From Parapedobacter luteus (GTDB taxonomy: Bacteria > Bacteroidota > Bacteroidia > Sphingobacteriales > Sphingobacteriaceae), in NCBI RefSeq assembly GCF_900168055.1, contig NZ_FUYS01000002.1, forward strand, positions 888 to 64,887: 64,000 bases of DNA, given 5' to 3'. Below are positions 50,440-58,800 of this stretch, piece after piece (within the stretch, counting starts at the first letter, position 1; each line of letters starts with the position of its first letter). The notes under the pieces were generated by a model, which saw only the letters and a list, made by a program, of their open reading frames with translations, was not told the origin of the DNA and ran no database searches. The position numbers and the translations under genes are program-made.

Positions 50440-52101
50440 ATGATACGAACCATTTTGTCGTTACTTCTGCTATGCTGCCACTTGGCGTGCAGTACAACGG
50501 ATCCAAATACTTATGAGGCCGATCTTATTGTCTACGGGGGTACTTCAGCGGCGGTGATTGCCGCCGTACAGGCCAAGAAATCCGGCAAGTCGGTCATTGT
50601 TGTTTCGCCGGACACCCACCTGGGCGGCCTTTCCTCCGGTGGGCTGGGATTTACCGATACGGGAGATAAGTCCGTCATCGGTGGTCTTGCCCGCGATTTT
50701 TACCACCGTGTATATCTCCACTATGCCGATAGCGGCGCGTGGCGGTGGGAACGGCGCGAGGACTATGGCAACAAAGGGCAGGGGACTCCCGCCATCGACG
50801 GCGATGCGCGTACGATGTGGATATTTGAGCCGCATGTGGCCGAGGGAATTTTTGAGGGCTATGTGAAGGAATACGGCCTTGACGTGCACCGCGACGAATG
50901 GCTGGACAGGGAATCCGGTGTGGAAAAGGTAGATGGGCAGCTCGTGTCGCTGACCACGTTGAGTGGGAAAACTTACCGGGGAAAAATGTTTATCGACGCC
51001 ACGTATGAGGGCGATTTGATGGCGGCCGCGGGTGTAAGCTACCATGTGGGCCGTGAGGCGAACAGCGTGTATAACGAACAATGGAATGGCGTGCAGGTGG
51101 GAGTATTGCACCACCGGCACTGGTTTATGACAGACATCAGCCCGTATAACATTCCGGGCGATTCTTCCAGTGGACTGCTTTACGGTGTTTCGGCTGATCA
51201 TCCTGGTGAATATGGGGAGGGCGACAACCGATTACAGGCTTACTGTTTCCGTATGTGCTTGAGCAACCACCCGGACAACCGGGTGGCATTCCCTAAGCCG
51301 GACAACTACAACCCTGAAAACTACGAGCTGCTGGCCCGGGTCTTTGCGGCTGGCTGGCGGGAAACATTTGACAAATTTGATATTATCCCCAACCGCAAGA
51401 CCGATACGAACAACCACGGCCCGTTCAGCACGGATTTCATTGGCATGAACTATGACTACCCCGAGGCAAGCTACGAACGACGCCGTGAAATCATCAAAGC
51501 ACACGAGGACTACCAGAAAGGCCTGATGTATTTCCTGGCCAATGACCCGAAGGTCCCGGAAGAAGTGCGGACGGAAATGGCGCAATGGGGGCTGGCCAAG
51601 GACGAATTTACCGACAACGGTAATTGGCCGCATCAGCTGTACATCAGGGAGGCACGCCGTATGGTAGGGCAGTATGTGATGACCGAGCATGACACATTCA
51701 GCGATCGCGAAATCAATGATCCGGTAGGAATGGGATCGTATACGCTGGATTCGCACAACGTGCAGCGCTATGTAAAGCCGGACGGTTTTGTGCAGAATGA
51801 AGGGGATATCGGTGTTTCACCGAAAAAAGGCCCTTACCAGATATCCTATGGTTCGTTGGTGCCTAAAAAGGACGAATGTACAAACCTGTTGGTGCCGGTA
51901 TGCATGTCGAGTTCGCATATCGCTTTCGGTAGCATCCGAATGGAACCGGTGTTCATGATCCTGGGGCAAAGTGCGGCGCTGGCGGCTGCTTTGGCCATCG
52001 ATGGCAACACGGCAGTACAGGATGTACCTTATGCCGACCTGCAAGCTCGGTTGTTGGAAGAAAAGCAGGTGCTGGCAAGAGGTGAATTTAAAACAAGATG
52101 A
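50440..52101 (+). CDS. Exported FAD-dependent oxidoreductase, lipoprotein paralogue
   Basis: The 553-residue protein is a paralogue of the upstream enzyme, with LIVYGGTSAAVIAAVQAKK, HLGGLSSGGLGFTDTGDKS, IDATYEGDLMAAAGVSYHVG and SSHIAFGSIRMEPVFMILGQ. It lacks the C-terminal golvesin-like domain and instead has a lipoprotein signal (MIRTILSLLLLCCHLACS), so it should be membrane-anchored. Having two differently located copies side by side suggests related but separate substrates or a relay. It overlaps the CstA-type permease gene by four bases (ATGA), so the two are translationally coupled. Confidence 0.88.
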   Translation: MIRTILSLLLLCCHLACSTTDPNTYEADLIVYGGTSAAVIAAVQAKKSGKSVIVVSPDTHLGGLSSGGLGFTDTGDKSVIGGLARDFYHRVYLHYADSGAWRWERREDYGNKGQGTPAIDGDARTMWIFEPHVAEGIFEGYVKEYGLDVHRDEWLDRESGVEKVDGQLVSLTTLSGKTYRGKMFIDATYEGDLMAAAGVSYHVGREANSVYNEQWNGVQVGVLHHRHWFMTDISPYNIPGDSSSGLLYGVSADHPGEYGEGDNRLQAYCFRMCLSNHPDNRVAFPKPDNYNPENYELLARVFAAGWRETFDKFDIIPNRKTDTNNHGPFSTDFIGMNYDYPEASYERRREIIKAHEDYQKGLMYFLANDPKVPEEVRTEMAQWGLAKDEFTDNGNWPHQLYIREARRMVGQYVMTEHDTFSDREINDPVGMGSYTLDSHNVQRYVKPDGFVQNEGDIGVSPKKGPYQISYGSLVPKKDECTNLLVPVCMSSSHIAFGSIRMEPVFMILGQSAALAAALAIDGNTAVQDVPYADLQARLLEEKQVLARGEFKTR

Positions 52102-53552
52102 TCACTTTTTTTATATGCGTGGGTGTGCTAATCGTGGGGTATTACAGCTACGGGCTTATCTGCGAACGGATTTTCGGCATCGATCGCAACCGGCCTACAC
52201 CGGCAATGGAAATGGCTGATGGCGTGGATTATGTGCCCTTGCCGCGATGGAAGTCGTTTTTGATCCAATTTCTCAACATCGCAGGACTGGGCCCCATCTT
52301 CGGAGCGGTGGCCGGGGCTATGTGGGGGCCGGTGGCCTTCCTGTGGATCGTGCTCGGCACGCTGATTGCCGGAGGGGTACATGATTATTTTTCGGGCATG
52401 CTTTCCCTGCGCAATCAGGGAAAGAGCTTCACCGAAATCACGGGTAAATACCTCGGAAGGCCGCTGATGCAGGTTATGCGTGTACTCACGCTGGTATTGC
52501 TGATCATGGTAGGAACCGTATTTTTCGTCGGGCCCGCCCAGATTCTGGCTGGACTGTCCGGTACAGGCTGGATGTCTGTAACCGTTTGGTCGATTATTAT
52601 CTTATGCTATTATCTGCTGTCTACGATATTACCAATCGATAAGGTAATCGGAAGATTTTATCCCATATTCGGCGCCGTGTTTTTAACGATGACAGTGGCG
52701 CTGTGGGTGGCTATGGTTTACGGTGGGTTACCGGTGCCGGAGTTGTCCATAAGTACGCTAGGTATCAACCAACACATCCACCCCGAAAAGTTTCCGGCTT
52801 TTCCGATGCTGTTCATCACCATTGCTTGTGGTGCCGTTTCCGGTTTCCATGCCACGCAATCGCCACTGATTGCCCGCTGCCTGCAGCATGAAGGGCAAGG
52901 TAGGAGTGTGTTCTATGGCACGATGGTGACCGAAGGTGTGGTGGCCATGATATGGGCTGCCGTCAGCATGAGCTTTTTCGGCGGCATCAGGGAACTAAAT
53001 GTATTCATGGATGAACGATCGGGCAATGCGGCCATGGCGGTCAATGAAATCTGTACGGGTCTGTTGGGGCGGCTGGGTGGTATATTGGCTGTCATCGGTG
53101 TTGTGGTGGCCCCCGTTACTTCGGGCGACACCGCATTTCGCAGCGCACGCTTGCTGCTGGCGGATATTTTTAACCTTGGCCAACGGGCATTGAAAAACAG
53201 GCTGCTACTGGCAGTACCGATGTTTTGTTTAGCCTATGGGATTAGTTTGATGGATTTTGGTGTCATCTGGCGATATTTTGCCTGGACCAATCAAACATTG
53301 GCCACAGTGGTGTTGTGGACGGTCACTGCATACTTAATCAACGCCGGCAAAAACTACTGGATTGCATTGATACCGGCGCTGTTTATGACCAACGTGGTCG
53401 TCTCCTACATCTTGATCGCACCGGAGGGGCTGTCGTTGCCGCATGGATTTTCGTATTCATGCGGCATTGCGGTGGGCGTGGGATTGCTCTTATACACGTT
53501 CTGGTATATTTACCGAAAGGGTAAATATGTGGTTTCTGTGGATAACAGATAA
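52098..53552 (+). CDS. CstA-family permease
   Basis: The 484-residue protein has many hydrophobic segments and the CstA core: FLNIAGLGPIFGAVAGAMWG, ISLRNQGKS-like loop (SLRNQGKSFTEITGKYLG), GAVSGFHATQSPLIARCLQH and APVTSGDTAFRSARLLLADI. It is shorter than E. coli CstA (about 700 residues), like the compact Bacteroidota forms. CstA proteins carry peptides or pyruvate across the inner membrane. Placed inside a SusCD locus and coupled to an FAD oxidoreductase, it could import the oxidised product, for example a sugar acid; that is inference. Confidence 0.9.
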   Translation: MITFFICVGVLIVGYYSYGLICERIFGIDRNRPTPAMEMADGVDYVPLPRWKSFLIQFLNIAGLGPIFGAVAGAMWGPVAFLWIVLGTLIAGGVHDYFSGMLSLRNQGKSFTEITGKYLGRPLMQVMRVLTLVLLIMVGTVFFVGPAQILAGLSGTGWMSVTVWSIIILCYYLLSTILPIDKVIGRFYPIFGAVFLTMTVALWVAMVYGGLPVPELSISTLGINQHIHPEKFPAFPMLFITIACGAVSGFHATQSPLIARCLQHEGQGRSVFYGTMVTEGVVAMIWAAVSMSFFGGIRELNVFMDERSGNAAMAVNEICTGLLGRLGGILAVIGVVVAPVTSGDTAFRSARLLLADIFNLGQRALKNRLLLAVPMFCLAYGISLMDFGVIWRYFAWTNQTLATVVLWTVTAYLINAGKNYWIALIPALFMTNVVVSYILIAPEGLSLPHGFSYSCGIAVGVGLLLYTFWYIYRKGKYVVSVDNR

Positions 53553-53571
53553 TTTTTCCCAAATTTGGTGC

Positions 53572-55845
53572 GTGAAAATAAAAAACGTGACCTTTTTTTG
53601 CCCTTTAACGGCATTGGTGCTGCTTGTTTATGGGGTGTGTGTGCAATGCCGCAGTACATCACACGACGGCGTGCTGTCTCCCGAAGCGTCGTTGAGGGCT
53701 ATGGAACTGGAGGAAGGCTTTGAAGTGGCCCTGGTTGCTGCTGAGCCTTTGGTTGTGGCCCCGGTGGCCATGACATTCGATGACCGGGGCCGTATATGGG
53801 TGGCCGAGATGGATGGATACATGCCTGATACGGCGGGCACGGGTGAAGATGCTCCTGTAGGCCGCATCGTCATACTGGAAGATACTGATGACGATGGCCG
53901 GATGGACAAGCGGACGGTTTTCCTTGACTCGCTGGTGATGCCCCGCGCGCTTTGTCTGGTAAACGGCGGACTGCTGATGGCCGAACCACCTAACTTGTGG
54001 TTTTATGAAATCCACGACGGACATCCGGTCGGCAGGTCGCTGGTAGACAGTGCTTACGCGGAAGGCGGCAATGTGGAGCACCAGCCAAATGGGCTCTTGA
54101 GGGGCTTGGATAATTGGATCTATAGCGCCAAATACGACTGGCGGTATCGAAGGCTGCCCGACGGGACCTGGGAAAAAGCAAAAACACATTTCAGGGGCCA
54201 ATGGGGCATCAGCCAGGACAACTGGGGCAGGCTGTATTACAACGACAATTCGAGTAACCTGTACGGTGATTACTTCCCGCCCGGGTTCGGTGCCGGCAAT
54301 CTTGGCCAACGCCGGGTGGCCGGATATGGCCAAACCATTGTGGCTGACACGCGCGTGTATCCCATCCGTCCGACAACGGGGGTAAACCGGGGATATATGG
54401 AAGGGGTTTTGGATACCACCGGACGGTTGGTGAATTTCACGGCGGCTTGTGGGCCGCTGATCTACCGTGGCGGCTTAATACCCGGGGAGAACGCTTTCGT
54501 AGCGGAGCCGTCTGCTAACCTGATCAAACGGAATGTGCTTACGGAGGAGGGCTTTCGCATGACGGGGAAGCAGGCTTATGAAGGGAAAGAATTCTTGGCT
54601 AGCCATGACGAACGGTTCCGGCCGGTAAACCTGTTTGATGGGCCGGACGGGGCGCTTTATATCCTGGATATGTACCGGGGTATTATCCAGCATAGCACGT
54701 ACCTTACACCTTACCTGAAAGATGAGATTACCAAACGGGGATTGGCCCGTCCGCTCGGCATGGGAAGGATTTACCGTGTGTTTCCCAAGGACAGCAAGCG
54801 GCACAGGGTTGCCATGCCCCGACGCACCGATTCGCTGGTTGCGCTGCTGGGGCATGGCAACGGGTGGGTCCGTGATCAGGCACAGCGTATATTGGTAGAT
54901 AGACAGGCGGTAGATGCGACAGCTGGCTTGCGTGCCCTGCTGCATGGTACTGCTCGGCCGCTGCAATGTACCCACGCGCTATGGACGCTGGAAGGACTGG
55001 GGCAGTTGACGGCAAGCGATATCCAGACCGTATTGGCTCATCCACAATGGCAGGTACGTGCGCAGGCGTTGGCTGCACTTCCGTCGCTGGCTGGTATGGC
55101 TGCCAAGGATGATTTAGTCGCTATAGCCGAAAAGGCCGTTGCGAACGGCGATACACTGCTCGTGCCCTATGCGGCTCTGGCTGTAGCGTCGTTGGGCACC
55201 GTGAGGGAGCCGGCCATCATGCGTATCATGGAGCGGTGGGCCACGCAGTACGCGGATAATCGTTATGTCGCTGATGCCATCATCAGTGCAGCGACGGGGC
55301 ATGAAGCACAATTCATGCGGGCGGTGGCCAAGCGCGTGCCGGATACGTCAATGGTAGTACATAAGCGCCTCCTATCCGTGGTCGATGCGGCCAACGAGCG
55401 GGCAGACCGCGACAATCAGGAACAGTTGGCCAAGCACTATGCCAATGGCATTACGCTGTTCAGGAATGCTTGCCAACCTTGTCACGGAGAAGACGGCCGT
55501 GGTGTGTCGTCTATTGCCCCGCCCTTGGCGGGGTCAGAATGGGTGCAAGGAGATAAAGAACGACTGATAGCCTTGGTGCTCTATGGCCTTACCGGGCCGG
55601 TCGATGTGGGTGGCCATACTTATAGGGCTCCGGAAGTCAGTGGCGAGATGCCGGGCATCGCCCATAATCCGGCTATTGATGACGCAGACCTGGCCCAATT
55701 ACTGAGTTATATCCGGAATGCCTGGGGGAATAACACCGGCGATGAGGTAGTGCCGGAAGACTTGGGAACCGTTCGGTCAAAGTTTGGCGGCCGGACTCAA
55801 CCCTTCACACAGGATGAACTGTACGAATTATTTGGAAAGCATTAA
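53572..55845 (+). CDS. Exported beta-propeller/HEAT/cytochrome c protein (PVC-type heme-binding CxxCH family)
   Basis: With a GTG start at 53572 the product is 757 residues with a lipoprotein-like signal (KNVTFFCPLTALVLLVYG, then a Cys-rich end), placed 19 bases after the permease stop. Domains: a sorbosone-dehydrogenase-like propeller (GFEVALVAAEPLVVAPVAMT, FDDRGRIWVAEMDGY, GLDNWIYSAKYD), HEAT-like repeats (about residues 430-620) and a C-terminal c-type heme domain (C634-Q-P-C-H638, with GEMPGIAHNPAIDDADLAQL supplying the methionine ligand). It is a likely electron acceptor for the two FAD oxidoreductases. An ATG at 53527 is an alternative start inside the permease gene. Confidence 0.85.
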   Translation: MKIKNVTFFCPLTALVLLVYGVCVQCRSTSHDGVLSPEASLRAMELEEGFEVALVAAEPLVVAPVAMTFDDRGRIWVAEMDGYMPDTAGTGEDAPVGRIVILEDTDDDGRMDKRTVFLDSLVMPRALCLVNGGLLMAEPPNLWFYEIHDGHPVGRSLVDSAYAEGGNVEHQPNGLLRGLDNWIYSAKYDWRYRRLPDGTWEKAKTHFRGQWGISQDNWGRLYYNDNSSNLYGDYFPPGFGAGNLGQRRVAGYGQTIVADTRVYPIRPTTGVNRGYMEGVLDTTGRLVNFTAACGPLIYRGGLIPGENAFVAEPSANLIKRNVLTEEGFRMTGKQAYEGKEFLASHDERFRPVNLFDGPDGALYILDMYRGIIQHSTYLTPYLKDEITKRGLARPLGMGRIYRVFPKDSKRHRVAMPRRTDSLVALLGHGNGWVRDQAQRILVDRQAVDATAGLRALLHGTARPLQCTHALWTLEGLGQLTASDIQTVLAHPQWQVRAQALAALPSLAGMAAKDDLVAIAEKAVANGDTLLVPYAALAVASLGTVREPAIMRIMERWATQYADNRYVADAIISAATGHEAQFMRAVAKRVPDTSMVVHKRLLSVVDAANERADRDNQEQLAKHYANGITLFRNACQPCHGEDGRGVSSIAPPLAGSEWVQGDKERLIALVLYGLTGPVDVGGHTYRAPEVSGEMPGIAHNPAIDDADLAQLLSYIRNAWGNNTGDEVVPEDLGTVRSKFGGRTQPFTQDELYELFGKH

Positions 55846-55866
55846 CGTATTTGGCTGGAAGTTCAC

Positions 55867-55874
55867 TACCTTTG
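55867..55874 (+). promoter_or_regulatory. -7 box (TACCTTTG) before the galactonate genes
   Basis: TACCTTTG matches TAnnTTTG and lies 34 bases before the aldolase ATG, suggesting that the catabolic genes have a promoter of their own inside the locus. No matching -33 box is seen. Confidence 0.45.
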
Positions 55875-55908
55875 TGTGGTAGTCTCTGCCCTATAAACCC
55901 TAAGTTGT

Positions 55909-56532
55909 ATGTCTACATTATCAGAAATCAAGGAAAATGGCATCATCGCAATTATCCGTGGCCTTCGGCCCGAGTATGTGCTGGACGTTGCCGAAGCGTT
56001 ATATGCCGGTGGCATCCGCATAATAGAAGTAACCATGAATTCCGAAGAGCCGCTGGCGGCCATACGGCAGCTGGCCAACACCATCGGTGACCGGATGGTT
56101 ATCGGAGCCGGCACGGTACTTGACACACCGACGGTGGAAGCTACAGTAGCGGCGGGAGCACGGTTTATCCTTTCGCCCGTGGTGGATGCCGATGTTATTC
56201 AGGCAACTAAACGTCTTGGTGCAGTGAGTATACCGGGCGCATTCACGCCTACGGAAATTTATGCCGCATATAAGCGCGGCGCCGACATCGTGAAGGTATT
56301 CCCCGCGATGTCTCCTGCCTACATACGAAGTATCGGCGGGCCGCTTCCGCATATACCGCTGCTGCCTTCGGGAGGTATCACACCGCAAAATATCAGGGAT
56401 TTCAAAGACGCCGGAGCTGTGGCTTTTGGTGTAGGCAACACGCTGATTAACACCGGGCAGCCGGTAACAACCGCATATTTTGAACAACTGACCGACAAGG
56501 CTCGTCAATTTGTGTCGGCTCTCGCTGGTTGA
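55909..56532 (+). CDS. dgoA: 2-dehydro-3-deoxy-6-phosphogalactonate aldolase (KDPG/KHG aldolase family)
   Basis: The 207-residue class I aldolase has the family signatures: GIIAIIRGLRPEYVLDVAEA, the catalytic glutamate in IIEVTMNSEEPL, GAGTVLDTPTVEA, the Schiff-base lysine in GADIVKVFPAM and LPSGGITPQNIRDF. It would cleave the phosphorylated keto-deoxy sugar acid to pyruvate and glyceraldehyde 3-phosphate. The family also includes KDPG aldolase (Eda); adjacency to galactonate dehydratase and the keto-deoxygalactonate kinase supports the galactonate assignment. Confidence 0.88.
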   Translation: MSTLSEIKENGIIAIIRGLRPEYVLDVAEALYAGGIRIIEVTMNSEEPLAAIRQLANTIGDRMVIGAGTVLDTPTVEATVAAGARFILSPVVDADVIQATKRLGAVSIPGAFTPTEIYAAYKRGADIVKVFPAMSPAYIRSIGGPLPHIPLLPSGGITPQNIRDFKDAGAVAFGVGNTLINTGQPVTTAYFEQLTDKARQFVSALAG

Positions 56533-56587
56533 CAGCCAACTAAAGCGGATACCACGGCTTCGTTGCTGATAAGAAAAAAACAGATAC

Positions 56588-57736
56588 ATGAAGATCAAAT
56601 CCTACGAATTATTCCAGGTGCCGCCGAGGTGGCTGTTCTTGAAAATCGAAACGGATGAAGGCATCACGGGCTGGGGTGAGCCGGTAATTGAAGGGAAGGC
56701 AGCCACCGTAAAGGTAGCGGTTGACGAACTGATGACCTACTTGATTGGTAAAAGTCCCCTGCCGATAGAAGATCACTGGAATGTGATGTACCGCGCCGGT
56801 TTTTACCGGGGAGGTCCGGTTTTGATGAGCGCAATAGCCGGCATTGACCAGGCGCTGTGGGACATCAAAGGCAAATATTACAATGCGCCCATACATGAGT
56901 TGCTTGGCGGCAGGGCGAGGGACAAAATGAAAGTGTATTCATGGATTGGCGGCGACCGGCCGGCTGACGTGGGCCTGGCTGCGAAAAAAATGGCAGACAA
57001 CGGATTTTTAGCCGTCAAGATGAATGCCACCGAAGAACTGCAATACATTGATAGCTACGATAAGATCGATGAGGCTGTGGCACGCATAGCAGCCGTAAGG
57101 GAGGCCACGGGGCCCGCCTTCGGCATTGGCATCGATTTCCACGGCCGTGTACATAAGCCCATGGCAAAAATACTGGCCAAGGCATTGGAGCCGTACCGGC
57201 CTATGTTCATCGAGGAGCCGGTGCTTCCGGAAAACAACGAAGACCTGCGGGAGATAGCCAACCACGTAGCCATACCCATCGCTACCGGGGAGCGTATGTT
57301 TTCTAAGTGGCAGTTTAAGACGTTACTGCACGCCGGTTATGCCGACATCATCCAGCCGGACGTGTCTCATGCCGGCGGAATCACGGAATGCAAGAAGATC
57401 ATTTCGATGGCGGAGGCCTATGATGTTGCGGCGGCTCCGCACTGCCCCTTAGGGCCTATTGCACTGGCCGCATGCCTGCAAGTAGACGCCACCTGCCACA
57501 ACGCTATTATCCAGGAGCAAAGCCTAGGCATACACTACAACCAGGGCAGCGACTTGCTGGATTATCTGGTGGACAGCGCCGTGTTTCAATACGAAGATGG
57601 TTATGTGAATATCCCGGATGGCCCCGGATTGGGTATCGTCATAAACGAAGCGCATGTGCGGAAGATGGCCGCCATTGGGCATCAGTGGCAAAATCCCGTC
57701 TGGCGGCATACCGATGGCAGTGTAGCGGAATGGTAA
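56588..57736 (+). CDS. dgoD: D-galactonate dehydratase
   Basis: The enzyme turns D-galactonate into 2-dehydro-3-deoxy-D-galactonate. The 382-residue product has the same length as E. coli DgoD and belongs to the enolase superfamily: MKIKSYELFQVPPRWLFLKI, GGRARDKMKVYSWIGGDRP, metal ligands in IGIDFHGRVH, PMFIEEPVLP and IATGERMFSKWQF, and the catalytic histidine in AAAPHCPLGPIALAA. It is followed by the kinase gene after 3 bases, so both are co-translated. Confidence 0.94.
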   Translation: MKIKSYELFQVPPRWLFLKIETDEGITGWGEPVIEGKAATVKVAVDELMTYLIGKSPLPIEDHWNVMYRAGFYRGGPVLMSAIAGIDQALWDIKGKYYNAPIHELLGGRARDKMKVYSWIGGDRPADVGLAAKKMADNGFLAVKMNATEELQYIDSYDKIDEAVARIAAVREATGPAFGIGIDFHGRVHKPMAKILAKALEPYRPMFIEEPVLPENNEDLREIANHVAIPIATGERMFSKWQFKTLLHAGYADIIQPDVSHAGGITECKKIISMAEAYDVAAAPHCPLGPIALAACLQVDATCHNAIIQEQSLGIHYNQGSDLLDYLVDSAVFQYEDGYVNIPDGPGLGIVINEAHVRKMAAIGHQWQNPVWRHTDGSVAEW

Positions 57737-57739
57737 CTC

Positions 57740-58708
57740 ATGGAAAAGTTTTTAAGCTGCGATTGGGGAACAAGCAGATTCAGGCTTCGGCTGGTTCAGG
57801 TCGCTGACCTGCGCGTGCTGGCTACAATAACGCATGGACGCGGGATCGTAGATACCTTTAACTCGTGGAAGGCACAAAAGGGACAACGCTCGTCGCGCAA
57901 GGCATTTTATGTGAATGTATTGAAGGAAGCGGTCACTGAACTGAGCCAAAAGTCGGGCATTACGCTGGATGGCATTCCCATTGTGCTTTCGGGGATGGCT
58001 TCCGCGACGGTGGGGCTGGCCGAGCTTCCTTACAAAATGCTTCCGTTTCGGCTGGATGGTACTGATCTGCTCGTCGAAACCATGGATGCCCAAGGGTTGG
58101 AGCACCGCCTTATTCTTATATCCGGGGTGAAAACGGACCGAGATGTCATGCGGGGCGAAGAGACCAAAGTGCTGGGATGTGCATCGGTCTTGGATGGCCG
58201 GGAAGAAAAACAGCTTTTGATTCTCCCGGGTACGCATCCGAAACATATTTGGGTAATGGGTGGCCAAGCGATGGCTTTTGAAACCTATATGACCGGGGAG
58301 TTTTTCGAGTTGCTTACCCGGCATAGTATATTGTCGGCTTCGGTAACCGCAGGGGCAGACGTCAGTGATTCGATGAGCCGCGACTATTTCCGCGAAGGCG
58401 TGCGCACAAGTCAATCTTTTGATTTGCTTCATGCCGCCTTCATGACCCGGACCAACGAGGTGCTTCGCCATGTCCCCAAGGCAGCGAATTTTTATTACCT
58501 AAGTGGTGTGCTGATTGGTGCCGAGCTGAGGGGGATATCCGCAGATGTGCCGATTTGCTTAGTTGGCGGACCGAAGCACAACCCACTGTATGAATGGGCA
58601 TTAAGTGAGCTCGGTGTGCCGGTCGCGAAAACAATGGATGCAGACGAAGCGCTCATTAAAGGCCAGCAGTTGATTTTTTCTGCGCAGAATTTTATCAATC
58701 AATTATAA
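57740..58708 (+). CDS. dgoK: 2-dehydro-3-deoxygalactonokinase
   Basis: The 322-residue kinase phosphorylates 2-dehydro-3-deoxy-D-galactonate at C6. It shows the ASKHA-like start FLSCDWGTSRFRLRLVQV, the DgoK pattern GIPIVLSGMASATVGLAELP, SGVKTDRDVMRGEETKVLG, LLILPGTHPKHIWV and the C-terminal YYLSGVLIGAELRGI. It is slightly longer than the E. coli enzyme. With the aldolase and DgoD it completes the De Ley-Doudoroff galactonate pathway within 2.8 kb. Confidence 0.92.
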   Translation: MEKFLSCDWGTSRFRLRLVQVADLRVLATITHGRGIVDTFNSWKAQKGQRSSRKAFYVNVLKEAVTELSQKSGITLDGIPIVLSGMASATVGLAELPYKMLPFRLDGTDLLVETMDAQGLEHRLILISGVKTDRDVMRGEETKVLGCASVLDGREEKQLLILPGTHPKHIWVMGGQAMAFETYMTGEFFELLTRHSILSASVTAGADVSDSMSRDYFREGVRTSQSFDLLHAAFMTRTNEVLRHVPKAANFYYLSGVLIGAELRGISADVPICLVGGPKHNPLYEWALSELGVPVAKTMDADEALIKGQQLIFSAQNFINQL

Positions 58709-58800
58709 ATATGGGCTCGACATGGCAGGAATACGGCAATGCTCCGTTATTTCGACCATCAAAGGTACCATCAGACAATACAAAACAAAAAAACAAACAG

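Noticed and set aside
57752-58471. A 239-codon open frame antisense to dgoK
   Set aside because: Contained in a clear kinase gene; composition does not look like a protein.
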